A stretch of 64,000 nt of DNA from Ancrocorticia sp047602305 (GTDB taxonomy: Bacteria > Actinomycetota > Actinomycetes > Actinomycetales > Actinomycetaceae), in the NCBI GenBank assembly GCA_047602305.1, contig JASGHO010000001.1, positions 3,038,001-3,102,000 on the forward strand, in the 5' to 3' direction. Both the position numbers and the translations under genes were made by a program. Positions 8,555-17,255 of this stretch are shown in pieces; position 1 is the first letter of the stretch, and every line of letters starts with the position of its first letter. The notes beneath the pieces are model-generated. The model saw only the letters and a program-made list of their open reading frames with translations, had not been told where the DNA came from and searched no databases.

Positions 8555-10597
8555 ATGTCCAACGACATGATGACTCCCGAACTTGTTCGGCTCGGAGTCA
8601 CGGTTGACGGCGATAAGCACGCCGTCATCGCCAAAATGGCGGAGGTGATTGCTGCAACCGGGCGCGCCGAGAAGGCTGGCCTGGAGCAGGCGATGCTCAA
8701 CCGCGAAGCCCAGTTCGCTACCGGTATGCAGGGTGGAATCGCCATTCCTCACTGCCGTACCGCGGCCGTGAATACGCCGTCCCTGGGCTTCCTGCGCCTG
8801 GCCGAGCCGGTTGACTTCGGCGCCAAGGATGGCCCGGCCGATATCGTCATCGGCATTGCCGCTCCGGACGAGTCGGGTTCGGCCCACATGAAGCTGCTCG
8901 CACAGCTCTCGCGTGCGCTGGTGCGCAAGGGCTTCGTGGAGTCGCTGCGTGCAGCCAAGGACGAGGCCGAGGTTGCCGCGATCATCATGGATGTCATTGC
9001 GCCCAAGCCCGCGGCCGCGGCACCTGCAGCTGCCCCGGCCGCTGCTGCGGCTCCGGCGGCTTCCGACAAGCCCACGCTGCTCGCCATCACCTCCTGCCCC
9101 ACGGGCATCGCCCACACCTACATGGCGGCCGAGTCCCTCGAGGGCGCTGCCAAGGAGATGGGCGTCGAGCTGATCGTCGAGACCCAGGGTTCCGGCGGCA
9201 TCGAGCCGTTCAAGCCCGAAGATATCGCCCGCGCTGGCGCCATCATCATTGCCGCCGATGTTGGCATCTCCGGGCGTGACCGCTTCGTCGGTATGCCCAT
9301 CATCGAATCCGGCGTGAAGCGCCCGATGGCCAAGGGCGAAGCCGAGAAGATGATCAACGAGGCCATCGCGGCTACCAAGGATCCGAACGCCACTCGCGTT
9401 CAGGCCACGGGTGGCGGCGGTTCGTCCTCCTCCGGTGGTGGAGAGGCTGACCTCGGCTGGGGCAAGCGCATCCAGCAGGCCCTCATGACCGGCGTGTCCT
9501 ACATGATTCCGTTCGTCGCGGCCGGTGGTCTGCTCACCGCGCTCGGCTTCCTCTTCGGTGGCTACGACGTGGCGTTCGTGTCCGCAGATGTTGTGGGCGG
9601 CTACTCGTTCACCAACCTGCCGGATCAGATGCCCTACGTCCAGAATGGCGTTGACATGCTGACCGAAAAGTCCGGCATGTTGCTCTACATTGGCGCGGTA
9701 CTGGCCTTCCTCGGTGGTCAGGGCATGAGCTTCCTGGTGGCAGCCCTCTCCGGCTACATCGCCTTCGGCCTCGCTGGCCGTCCCGGCATTGCTCCCGGAT
9801 TCATCGGCGGCGCCGTCTCCGTGTTTGTGGGCGCTGGCTTCCTCGGTGGCCTCGTCACCGGTATCCTCGCGGGCCTCGTGGCCCTGTGGTTCACCAAGCT
9901 CAAGCCACCGCGCTGGCTCGCTGGCCTCATGCCCGTGGTGATCATCCCGCTCTGCACCACCTTCGTGGTGGCTGGCCTTATGCTCGTTCTCCTCGGTGGC
10001 CCACTCGCCTCGCTCATGACCGGCCTGCAGGATGGTCTCAACGGTATGGCTGAGAATGACCTGGGCGTGCTGCTCGGCCTCATCCTCGGCCTCATGATGT
10101 GCTTCGACATGGGTGGCCCCGTCAACAAGGCGGCCTACCTGTTCGCCACCGCTGGACTGTCTGCCGGTGTAATCGGCTCGAACGAGACCCCGTTCCAGAT
10201 CATGGCCGCCGTCATGGCCGCCGGCATGGTGCCGCCGCTCGCGATGGCATTGTCCACCACGATCCGCCGCAACCTCTACACTGCGGCCGAGCGTGAGAAC
10301 GGAACCACCGCCTGGCTGCTGGGTGCCGCCTTCATCTCCGAGGGTGCCATCCCGTTCGCCGCTGCTGATCCGGCACGCGTCATCCCCTCGATGATGGCCG
10401 GTGGCGCTGTCACCGGTGCGATCATCATGGCTCTGGGCGTCGGCTCGCAGGCCCCGCACGGCGGATTCTTCGTGGCATTCGCGATCACCAACCTCTTCGG
10501 GTTCATCATCGCGATCGCTGCAGGCACCGTGGTGGCAGGTCTGATCGTCACCTTCCTCAAGGGCCGTGCGGCCGCCAAGCAGGAGGTCGCTGCCTGA
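8555..10597 (+). CDS. fruA: Fructose-specific PTS permease EIIABC
   Basis: A 680-residue fused PTS permease that imports fructose and releases fructose-1-phosphate. Domain order is A-B-C. EIIA occupies residues 1 to about 150, with the phospho-His in GIAIPHCRT. An Ala/Pro-rich linker covers about 152-176. EIIB occupies about 178-275, with the phospho-Cys in ITSCPTGIAHTYMAAE. A Gly/Ser linker follows, and the EIIC membrane domain (about 305-675) has roughly nine or ten segments and the conserved GGPVNKAAY and FISEGAIPFAAADP motifs. The His-Cys relay is intact. It takes phosphate from HPr, encoded just downstream. A large hairpin follows the stop codon. All expected residues are present, so the assignment is secure. 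Confidence 0.96.
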   Translation: MSNDMMTPELVRLGVTVDGDKHAVIAKMAEVIAATGRAEKAGLEQAMLNREAQFATGMQGGIAIPHCRTAAVNTPSLGFLRLAEPVDFGAKDGPADIVIGIAAPDESGSAHMKLLAQLSRALVRKGFVESLRAAKDEAEVAAIIMDVIAPKPAAAAPAAAPAAAAAPAASDKPTLLAITSCPTGIAHTYMAAESLEGAAKEMGVELIVETQGSGGIEPFKPEDIARAGAIIIAADVGISGRDRFVGMPIIESGVKRPMAKGEAEKMINEAIAATKDPNATRVQATGGGGSSSSGGGEADLGWGKRIQQALMTGVSYMIPFVAAGGLLTALGFLFGGYDVAFVSADVVGGYSFTNLPDQMPYVQNGVDMLTEKSGMLLYIGAVLAFLGGQGMSFLVAALSGYIAFGLAGRPGIAPGFIGGAVSVFVGAGFLGGLVTGILAGLVALWFTKLKPPRWLAGLMPVVIIPLCTTFVVAGLMLVLLGGPLASLMTGLQDGLNGMAENDLGVLLGLILGLMMCFDMGGPVNKAAYLFATAGLSAGVIGSNETPFQIMAAVMAAGMVPPLAMALSTTIRRNLYTAAERENGTTAWLLGAAFISEGAIPFAAADPARVIPSMMAGGAVTGAIIMALGVGSQAPHGGFFVAFAITNLFGFIIAIAAGTVVAGLIVTFLKGRAAAKQEVAA

Positions 10598-10626
10598 GGG
10601 CAGTGACACTGAACTGAACAAGAGAT

Positions 10627-10680
10627 TGCGCCGATGGGTTCGGCCCTGACATTCGCAGTAGGTCAGGACCCATCGGCGCA
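10627..10680 (+). terminator. large hairpin after fruA
   Basis: Outer arms TGCGCCGATGGGT and ACCCATCGGCGCA pair perfectly. An inner CCTGAC/GTCAGG stem sits inside them. There is no clean T-run, so it could stop transcription or stabilise the fru message before ptsH. The remainder of the fruA-ptsH gap (10681-10915) holds no gene and must contain the ptsH promoter. Confidence 0.6.
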
Positions 10681-10915
10681 GTCTCCAAGGGGATACCGGG
10701 CGCGCGGCGCCGTCGTCGTTCAATCGCGGTTGGACTACAGCGGTGGCGCCGCCGGAACCCTCCGGAGCAGGTGTAATGCGTTTCCGCGCTCAGCTGATCC
10801 CATCCACAAAGTGGACACACTCCACTGAAGTTGCTGAAATCCGTCCATTTCACAAATAAACTCAAGCTGTTGGTCTAGCATGTAACGCGAGACCCGAGTT
10901 CAAAAGGAGAACACT

Positions 10916-11173
10916 ATGGCTACTCGTACCGCTGTTGTTGGCTCGCAGGTTGGCCTGCACGCCCGTCCCGCATCCGTGATTGCTGAAGCTGCTGCTGATT
11001 TCGATGACGAGATCCTGCTGAGCGTTGACGGCGATGAGGGCATCGATGCCTCGTCCGTCATGCTCATCATGACCCTCGGCGCCGAGAAGGGCACTGTTGT
11101 CACCGTCGAGTCCGAGAACGCTGAGGCAGTTGACAAGATTGCTGCTCTCATCGAAGCGGATCTGGATGCCTGA
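10916..11173 (+). CDS. ptsH: PTS phosphocarrier protein HPr
   Basis: An 85-residue HPr that carries phosphate from enzyme I to the sugar permeases. The phospho-His lies in GLHARPAS (about residue 18). The Ser region (DASSVMLIMTLGA, about residue 48) is where HPr kinase acts in Firmicutes, though actinobacteria generally lack that kinase. The ATG follows AAAGGAGA. It stands alone, behind its own upstream gap and ahead of a classic intrinsic terminator, so it is probably expressed separately from the fructose operon. No enzyme I gene is in the window. Confidence 0.96.
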   Translation: MATRTAVVGSQVGLHARPASVIAEAAADFDDEILLSVDGDEGIDASSVMLIMTLGAEKGTVVTVESENAEAVDKIAALIEADLDA

Positions 11174-11231
11174 TCATCTGAACCTCAAGGAAGATCTGCG
11201 GCACCGATGCCGTTGATTTCCTGAAGAAGGG

Positions 11232-11260
11232 CCCCGCACCATGACGGTGCGGGGTTTTTC
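11232..11260 (+). terminator. intrinsic terminator of ptsH
   Basis: A perfect nine-base G/C stem (CCCCGCACC with GGTGCGGGG) around a five-base loop is followed by TTTTTC. This is a textbook Rho-independent terminator about 60 bases after the ptsH stop. Confidence 0.9.
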
Positions 11261-11319
11261 TTTGCCCGGGATTGCGTACGAATGTGCCCGGAATCGCGCG
11301 GGGAAGTATTCTTGTACCC

Positions 11320-13323
11320 ATGTCGCATATTCTTTCCGCAGTTGCCTGGCCGTACGCCAACGGCCCCCGCCATATCGGCCACGTTGCCGGCTTTGGTGTG
11401 CCCTCCGATGTTTTCTCCCGCTACATGCGAATGCGTGGCGACGACGTCCTCATGGTCTCCGGGACCGATGAGCACGGCACCCCGATTCTGGTGGCGGCTG
11501 AGGAAGAGGGCGTCACCCCCAAGGCGCTCGCGGACAAGAACAACCGCATCATCGTCGAGGACCTGGTGGCCCTCGGCCTCTCATACGATCTTTTCACTCG
11601 CACCACCACCGTGAATCACGAGCGAGTTGTGCAGCAGATGTTCGAAGTGTGCCGCGATAACGGCTACATGATCGTGCAGGACACCGCTGTGGCTATTGAT
11701 CCCGTCTCCGGAAATACTCTCCCCGACCGCTACATCGAGGGCACCTGTCCTCTCTGCGGTGCGGACGGAGCTCGCGGCGATCAGTGCGACAATTGCGGCA
11801 ACCAGCTCGATCCCAAGGAACTGATCAACCCGGTCTCGAAGGTCTCGGGCCAAACCCCCGAATTCAAGGTCACCGAGCACTACTTCCTCGATCTTCCCGC
11901 GCTTGCAGAGTCGCTCGGCGTGTGGCTGGATGAGGTGGAGGCCACCGGCGAATGGCGCCCCAACGTCATCTCCTTCTCCAAGCATCTTCTTGACGACGTC
12001 CGCCCGCGCGCCATGAGCCGCGACATCTCCTGGGGTATCCCCGTCCCGGGCTGGCTCGACCAGCCGAACAAGCGCCTCTACGTGTGGTTCGATGCCGTTA
12101 TCGGCTACCTCTCCGCCTCCGTGGAGTGGGCCCGCCGCCGGGAGGCGGCGGGGACCGGCACCGCGCAGGATTGGCGTGCCTGGTGGAACGATCGGGAGGC
12201 CCTGTCCTACTACTTCATGGGCAAGGACAACATCGTCTTCCACTCCCAGATCTGGCCTGCCGAGCTCCTTGCCTACAACGGCAAGGGCAACAAGGGTGGT
12301 GCCTTCGGAGATCTTGGCGAACTCAACCTGCCCACCCAGGTGGTGGCCTCCGAGTTCCTCACCATGGAGGGCAAGAAGTTCAGCTCCTCCAAGGGCGTGC
12401 TCATCTACGTGCGCGACGTCCTTTCGCGCTACCAGCCCGATGCGCTGCGCTACTTCATCTCCATCGCGGGCCCCGAGACCTCCGACTCGGACTTCACCTG
12501 GTCCGAGTTCGTGCGCCGCAACAACTCCGAGCTGGTGGCCGCCTGGGGTAACCTCGTCAACCGCACCGCCGCCATGATCGCCAAGAACTTCGGTGAAATC
12601 CCGGCCGCCGTGGAGCTTGAGGACATTGACCGCGAACTGCTCGATGCCGTGCGCACCGGCTTCGAAACCGTCGGCGATTCCATCGCGCACCATCGCCAGC
12701 GCGCCGCCCTCGCCGAGATCATGCGCCTGGTGGGCGAAGCCAACGCCTACGTCACCCGCACCGAGCCCTTCAAGCTCAAGGCCCCCGAGGTACGCGACCG
12801 CCTTTCCACCGTGCTCAACACGCTGGCCCAGGTGGTCTCGGACCTCAACACCATGATGTCCGTGTTCCTGCCGCACTCCTCCAATGCCATTGATGTGGTG
12901 CTCGGCGGCGCCGGCGATCTTGCCCCGATGCCGCGCCTCGTTGAGGTAGAGGATCTCGACGGCGGCGATCCCTACCCGATCATCACCGGCGACTACACCA
13001 ACCTGCGCCCCTGGGCCTCCGTCCCGGTTGTGCCCGGCACCCCGATCTCCAAGCCGAAGGGCGTGTTCCAGAAGCTGGACGAGTCCGTGGTGGAGGAAGA
13101 ACTGGATCGCCTGCGCGGCACGATTGCGGACGAGGATTCCGACGATGCCGAAGATAAGGCTGAAGGGACCGGAACGGTTGAAGGGTCCGAGGGCACTGAG
13201 GCTAAGGACACCAAGGACGCCGAGCCCGAGGGGCCCGACGCCGAGTCGAAGGACAAGGGCAAGGACGCGGTTGAAGAAACCACCGGAGATGACGCCACGA
13301 ATAACGGCTCCGAAGAGAAGTAA
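11320..13323 (+). CDS. metG: Methionyl-tRNA synthetase
   Basis: A 667-residue class I synthetase that charges tRNA-Met. The HIGH motif appears as ANGPRHIGH at about residues 14-22. The zinc knuckle is CPLCGADGARGDQCDNCG at about 143-160, and the KMSKS loop appears as KKFSSSKG at about 352. The helical anticodon domain follows. The last 65 residues are a low-complexity acidic tail rich in Glu, Asp, Lys, Gly and Thr, not needed for catalysis and unusual in this enzyme. The ATG at 11320 (MSHILSAVAWPYAN) fits the family; an in-frame ATG upstream would add residues across the terminator region. It is followed by two hairpins and then tatD, the order also seen in mycobacteria apart from orientation. 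Confidence 0.96.
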   Translation: MSHILSAVAWPYANGPRHIGHVAGFGVPSDVFSRYMRMRGDDVLMVSGTDEHGTPILVAAEEEGVTPKALADKNNRIIVEDLVALGLSYDLFTRTTTVNHERVVQQMFEVCRDNGYMIVQDTAVAIDPVSGNTLPDRYIEGTCPLCGADGARGDQCDNCGNQLDPKELINPVSKVSGQTPEFKVTEHYFLDLPALAESLGVWLDEVEATGEWRPNVISFSKHLLDDVRPRAMSRDISWGIPVPGWLDQPNKRLYVWFDAVIGYLSASVEWARRREAAGTGTAQDWRAWWNDREALSYYFMGKDNIVFHSQIWPAELLAYNGKGNKGGAFGDLGELNLPTQVVASEFLTMEGKKFSSSKGVLIYVRDVLSRYQPDALRYFISIAGPETSDSDFTWSEFVRRNNSELVAAWGNLVNRTAAMIAKNFGEIPAAVELEDIDRELLDAVRTGFETVGDSIAHHRQRAALAEIMRLVGEANAYVTRTEPFKLKAPEVRDRLSTVLNTLAQVVSDLNTMMSVFLPHSSNAIDVVLGGAGDLAPMPRLVEVEDLDGGDPYPIITGDYTNLRPWASVPVVPGTPISKPKGVFQKLDESVVEEELDRLRGTIADEDSDDAEDKAEGTGTVEGSEGTEAKDTKDAEPEGPDAESKDKGKDAVEETTGDDATNNGSEEK

Positions 13324-13400
13324 CCGATGATCGGGGCTCGCTGAAGGCTCGGTTTTGACCGATGATCACAGCTTGTTGAGGGTCCGGTTTCTGTTTCATA

Positions 13401-13456
13401 GACGGCGGCCACCGCTCACGCAATCCACGGGTTGCGTTGGGTTGGTGGCCGCCGTC
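13401..13456 (+). terminator. long hairpin after metG
   Basis: Outer arms GACGGCGGCCACC and GGTGGCCGCCGTC pair perfectly, and an inner ACGCAA/TTGCGT stem extends the fold. It lies about 80 bases after metG. Upstream, at 13325-13392, two imperfect 34-base direct copies (CCGATGATC...) run into it. A terminator is likely, although no T-run follows. Confidence 0.6.
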
Positions 13457-13490
13457 GTTGTACGGACTAGCTGAGTTTGTTCATCGATAG

Positions 13491-13546
13491 CTGCCCTTAG
13501 CGCTCGAAATCGCCCTTATAAGGGCGATACCCAACGCTAAGGGCAG
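13491..13546. repeat. 56-bp palindromic element, copy A
   Basis: The outer arms CTGCCCTTAGCG and CGCTAAGGGCAG pair perfectly, as does the centre ATCGCCCTTATAAGGGCGAT. Six bases on the left arm (13503-13508) have lost pairing. A second copy with perfect arms is at 28412-28467, and both are followed by ATGTCG. This is an intergenic repeat of the REP/MITE type or a shared regulatory site. No gene lies in 13547-13637. Confidence 0.85.
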
Positions 13547-13637
13547 ATGTCGGCGAAGAGGATGAGCCAATATGGCGCTTACGCAGCGGAGAGCCTAAGG
13601 TGTGAGGGGTTCAGATCACCGAAGAAGAGGGGTTTCA

Positions 13638-14579
13638 GTGGGGAAGAACAGGAAGAAGCGGCACGTTTACCCGGATGTGCCGGAGGTGTTGCCGTTTCCG
13701 ATCGTGGATAACCACACGCATCTGCCGGTGCGCGGCGACCGCGACTACGATTTCGGCATCGACCCCGAGGAAGGCAACGGCAAGCCGCTCTCCATCCCCG
13801 GCCACCTGGAGCGTATGGAGCGTGCCGGGGTGCGCCACGCCATCACCTGCGGCTGCGAGGTTCCCACCTTGTTGCCCACGGTCGAACTCGCGCAGGCTTT
13901 CCCGGCCCAGCTCTCGGCCGCCATCGCCATTCACCCCAATGATGCGCCCCTGCACTGCGGGATCACCGAGGAGTCGCCGGACGGCATGACTCACGGTTTG
14001 GATCCGTGGCACCGCGAGTACTCGTTGAACGACTCCGTCGCGCTGGTTGCGGATCTGGCCCGCCAGCCCGGTGTGGTGGCCATTGGCGAAACCGGACTCG
14101 ACTACTTCCGCACGGCCGATGCTGGCAAGCGTGCGCAGGAAGAATCCTTCCGTATGCACATTGAGCTGGCGAAAGATCTTGATCTGCCTCTCCAGATCCA
14201 TGATCGTGAGGCACACGCCGACTGCATCCGTATCCTGCGCGAGTGCGGGGCGCCCGAACGCACGGTGTTCCATTGCTTCAGCGGAGATAAGGAGATGGCT
14301 GAGATCTGCGCCGAGAACGGGTGGTACGGCAGCTTCAGCGGAACCATGACCTACCCGGCGAACGAAGAGCTTCGTGAGGCGTTCCGTGCCTTTCCGCGCG
14401 AGCTCATTCTCATCGAAACGGACGCCCCCTATCTCACCCCGGTGCCGTGGCGTGGGCACCCGAACGCGCCCTTCGCGGTCGCCTACACGGCCCGCTTACA
14501 GGCGGAGCTGTTGGGAATTGCGTTGCACGAGTGGTGCCAGCAGATTGATGCAAACACGCGCGGGGTCTACGGGGTCTAG
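13638..14579 (+). CDS. tatD: TatD-family metal-dependent hydrolase
   Basis: A 313-residue TIM-barrel hydrolase of the TatD DNase family. The metal ligands are all visible: HTH in IVDNHTHLPV, Glu in AIGETGLDYF, His in QIHDREAH, His in VFHCFSGD, and Asp in LIETDAPYLTP. Family members show 3'-5' exonuclease activity and have been linked to DNA repair or degradation. The GTG at 13638 is chosen because AGAGGGG lies at the right distance; a GTG 36 bases earlier lacks a site. Its place between metG and the rpfB-like gene is the conserved actinobacterial order. A slightly long insertion around residues 105-130 (ESPDGMTHGLDPWHRE) separates the early barrel strands. Confidence 0.92.
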   Translation: MGKNRKKRHVYPDVPEVLPFPIVDNHTHLPVRGDRDYDFGIDPEEGNGKPLSIPGHLERMERAGVRHAITCGCEVPTLLPTVELAQAFPAQLSAAIAIHPNDAPLHCGITEESPDGMTHGLDPWHREYSLNDSVALVADLARQPGVVAIGETGLDYFRTADAGKRAQEESFRMHIELAKDLDLPLQIHDREAHADCIRILRECGAPERTVFHCFSGDKEMAEICAENGWYGSFSGTMTYPANEELREAFRAFPRELILIETDAPYLTPVPWRGHPNAPFAVAYTARLQAELLGIALHEWCQQIDANTRGVYGV

Positions 14580-14664
14580 CTGATTGATTCCGTGCTTGGT
14601 GCGCTGTGGGATGTGGATTTCGGGTGTTGCGGAGGGTAGTGAGATCGGGGTTCGCGCACGAGTC

Positions 14665-14740
14665 GATGCAAAAGTCCGGGTATATGTTACGGGCGTGCCA
14701 TATTTGGCATGCCGGTGACATATATCCGGGAATATGCATC
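14665..14740. repeat. 36-bp imperfect inverted repeat with TATT loop
   Basis: The arms start with GATGCA and end with TGCATC. They pair through TATATGTTAC/GTGACATATA and close on GTGCCATATTTGGCAT. A hairpin this long, about 85 bases after tatD and 425 before the rpfB-like gene, could be a terminator, a regulatory stem or a small palindromic element. I see nothing else of substance in 14580-15164 apart from a promoter-like A/T-rich stretch at about 15070-15115. I looked for the c-di-AMP riboswitch that often precedes rpf genes and could not recognise it. Confidence 0.6.
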
Positions 14741-15164
14741 AACTTCTCGAAACACCCAAGGAATAATCATTTGGGGAGGCTTGCGTTGTCTTGTGAGCGT
14801 CGCGGACTGACCCCGCGCCAAACGCAACCGCTTACTACGCAACCGCCGGCCGCCATCGTCGTTCATGAGCAATAGCGCCGGAAACGGCGTAACCCACACC
14901 TCAAAACCGCCGGAATCGGGCGTGTTTGTGCTCATATTTAGGATTCAAGTACCGTGGCCGGATCGCGGCGGAGACCCTCTCTGACTTTGGGTTTTACCGA
15001 GAACGCATCCTCACCGCTGCGGGCGCGAAACGTGGCGATCTGACACATGTGCGTTAAACCACTAGCCCCAATGTTACGCAATCGTTACACTCGATATAGT
15101 TTCGTTATAAAGCGGTGATTGTGATGGATGTGCCGCGCGACCCAACAATATTGTGGAGGCGTCT

Positions 15165-16220
15165 GTGGGAAGACATCGTGAAGTGAAAGAAAACGTTGGT
15201 ATGCGTCCCTCGCGTATTGCCGCCGTGGTTGCTGTTGCCGCAGCGTCCATGTTCGGAGCTACTGCGGTGTCGGCTGATACCGGCGCGGCTTCCAGCACGG
15301 ATTCTTCGGCCAAGGCCCCCAAGATCATCACGGCTCTCTCGCTGACGGACACTCAGGTGTCTCCGTCGGCGTCGGCATCCCCGACGCAGGCCGCCAAGGT
15401 CACGTTCTCGGTCACCGTTGATGGCGCCACGCGCAAGATCACCACGACTGAGCCGACTCTCGGCGAAGCTTTGGCCACCGCCGAAGTTGTTCTTCACGCT
15501 GAGGACAAGGTGTCCTCGCCGCTGAACAAGCCCATCGCCGAAGGTGCTTCCGTCACCATCGTTCGCGTCTCCACCAAGGTAGTTTCCGAGGAGACGAAGG
15601 ACGCGCAAACCAGCAGCGAGGTCAACGATCCGGAGCTACCCAAGGGCGAGCGCGTCGTTGAGACCGAGGGCGTGGATGGCGTCACGGTGAACGCGTTCAA
15701 CGTGGTCCTTGAGAACGGCACCGAAGTCTCCCGTGAGAAGACCATGACTGTCGTGAAGGCAGCCCGCGTTGATGAGGTCGTTCGTGTGGGTACGAAGGAA
15801 GCCGCTCCGGCTCCCGCGCCTGCTGCGGCAGCCTCAGGTTCCACGTCGGCGGAATCTGGCTCCGGTTCGACGTCGACCCCGGCTCCTTCCACTCCTGCCG
15901 TCGCTGCGCCCGTGCCCAGCGGCGATGCCCAGTCCATCGCCCTGTCGATGATCGGCAACTACGGCTGGGGTGGCGACCAGTTCCAGTGCCTCGTCAACCT
16001 GTGGCAGCGCGAGTCCAACTGGAATCACCTGGCCATGAACCCCTCCTCTGGCGCGTACGGCATTCCGCAGTCGCTGCCCGGTGAGAAGATGGCGAGCGCC
16101 GGCGCTGACTGGCAGACCAACCCGGCCACCCAGATTGCCTGGGGCCTCGGCTACATTGCGGACCGCTACGGCACCCCGTGTGGCGCGTGGGGTCACTCCG
16201 AGTCCGTCGGCTGGTACTGA
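15165..16220 (+). CDS. RpfB-like exported cell-wall hydrolase with G5 domain and lysozyme-like C-terminus
   Basis: A 351-residue exported or anchored protein. A signal/anchor helix lies at about 17-37. A DUF348-type domain follows (VTVDGATRKITTTEPTLGEAL, about 75-135), then a G5 domain (about 145-215), then an Ala/Ser/Pro linker. The C-terminus (about 252-351) is a transglycosylase-like fold with a probable catalytic Glu in LWQRESNW and the GAYGIPQ motif. It belongs to the aggregation-promoting-factor/SLT type. The classic Rpf domain is not there, although position (tatD before, ksgA after) and the DUF348-G5 stalk are those of rpfB. I chose the GTG at 15165 because GGAGG lies five bases upstream. 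Its stop overlaps the ksgA start by one base. It probably cleaves peptidoglycan during growth resumption or division. Confidence 0.88.
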   Translation: MGRHREVKENVGMRPSRIAAVVAVAAASMFGATAVSADTGAASSTDSSAKAPKIITALSLTDTQVSPSASASPTQAAKVTFSVTVDGATRKITTTEPTLGEALATAEVVLHAEDKVSSPLNKPIAEGASVTIVRVSTKVVSEETKDAQTSSEVNDPELPKGERVVETEGVDGVTVNAFNVVLENGTEVSREKTMTVVKAARVDEVVRVGTKEAAPAPAPAAAASGSTSAESGSGSTSTPAPSTPAVAAPVPSGDAQSIALSMIGNYGWGGDQFQCLVNLWQRESNWNHLAMNPSSGAYGIPQSLPGEKMASAGADWQTNPATQIAWGLGYIADRYGTPCGAWGHSESVGWY

Positions 16221-17194
16221 TGCCGCAAGGCTCGGGCCACAGTAGTGGTCTACTCACTCCCAGTGACATTCGCGAGCTGGCAACGGCGCTGAACAAGCGC
16301 CCCACCAAGACTCTCGGTCAGAATTTCGTCCATGACGCTGGGACCGTGCGCCGAATTGTGCGCGACGCCGGTGTTCAATCCGGCGACGCCGTCCTGGAGA
16401 TCGGCCCCGGCCTCGGTTCGCTGACGTTGGCGCTCCTGGAAACCGGAGCCTACGTCTCCGCCGTGGAGATCGATCCGATTCTTGCGGGCGCTCTTCCCAC
16501 CACGGTGGCAGCGCGCATGCCCGAGGCGGCACCCCGTTTCGCCGTGCAGCTCATGGATGCCATGGAGGTATCCGGCGCGCAGGTTTTGGCTGTCCCGGAG
16601 GCGTGGGGCGGCGAGCGCGGCGACTCCAGCGAGAACAGCGACGACGGCGAGCACAGCGCGGTTTTCGAGCCGCGCCGCCTGGTGGCGAATCTGCCCTACA
16701 ACGTTGCCGTTCCGGTGATCCTCACCCTGCTGGAAAAGCTGCCGAGCTTGGAGACCGTGCTGGTGATGGTCCAGGCGGAGGTAGCGGACCGTCTCGCTGC
16801 GGGCCCCGGCTCGCGCACCTACGGTGTTCCCTCGGTGAAAGCCGCTTGGTACGCGGACGCCGCGCGCGGCGCAAAGGTTTCGCGCACGGTGTTCTGGCCG
16901 GTTCCCAATGTGGATTCGGCGCTTGTATCGCTGACTCGGCACCCGATTCTCACGGACACCCCTCGTGAAGAGGTCTTTGCCGTGGTGGACGCGGCTTTCG
17001 CTCAGCGCCGTAAGACGCTGCGAGCAGCACTCTCTTCCTGGGCCGGATCCCCGGCCCTTGCCGAGGAGATTCTTGTGAGCGCCGGTGTGAGTCCGCAGGC
17101 CAGGGGCGAGAAGCTTGGTGTTGAGGAATTTATCGCCATCGCGGACGCGGCACGCCGCCTCTCGAAACCTGTCGGTGGTGGCGACTACTCTTAG
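16220..17194 (+). CDS. ksgA: 16S rRNA (adenine(1518)-N6/adenine(1519)-N6)-dimethyltransferase
   Basis: A 324-residue SAM-dependent methyltransferase that dimethylates two adjacent adenines in the 3' helix of 16S rRNA. Motif X is KTLGQNFVHD (about 31-40), the SAM loop is VLEIGPGLGSLT (about 62-73), and the catalytic NLPY motif is LVANLPYNVAVPV (about 157). Between the SAM-binding and catalytic parts is a short acidic insert (GDSSENSDDGEHS, about 136-148) not usual in the family. The C-terminal helical domain is normal. The ATG at 16220 shares its A with the stop of the rpfB-like gene, so translation is coupled. ispE usually follows in actinobacteria, but here it lies 13 kb further on. Confidence 0.96.
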   Translation: MPQGSGHSSGLLTPSDIRELATALNKRPTKTLGQNFVHDAGTVRRIVRDAGVQSGDAVLEIGPGLGSLTLALLETGAYVSAVEIDPILAGALPTTVAARMPEAAPRFAVQLMDAMEVSGAQVLAVPEAWGGERGDSSENSDDGEHSAVFEPRRLVANLPYNVAVPVILTLLEKLPSLETVLVMVQAEVADRLAAGPGSRTYGVPSVKAAWYADAARGAKVSRTVFWPVPNVDSALVSLTRHPILTDTPREEVFAVVDAAFAQRRKTLRAALSSWAGSPALAEEILVSAGVSPQARGEKLGVEEFIAIADAARRLSKPVGGGDYS

Positions 17195-17255
17195 AGCGAG
17201 GTAGCAAGCAGTCCTCCGCTTCCCTGACAATGGAGGAAGCGCAGGAAGGGGTGCC

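Noticed and set aside
8537..10723. 728-residue open frame on the minus strand
   Set aside because: It is the antisense shadow of fruA: rich in His, Gly, Arg and Glu, with no domain, while the plus frame has all PTS motifs.
11581..12876. 431-residue open frame on the minus strand
   Set aside because: Antisense shadow of metG, with no ribosome binding site or family.
14740..15164. c-di-AMP (ydaO) riboswitch before the rpfB-like gene
   Set aside because: I looked because such switches often precede rpf genes, but could not match its conserved blocks by eye. A covariance-model search with the ydaO family would decide.
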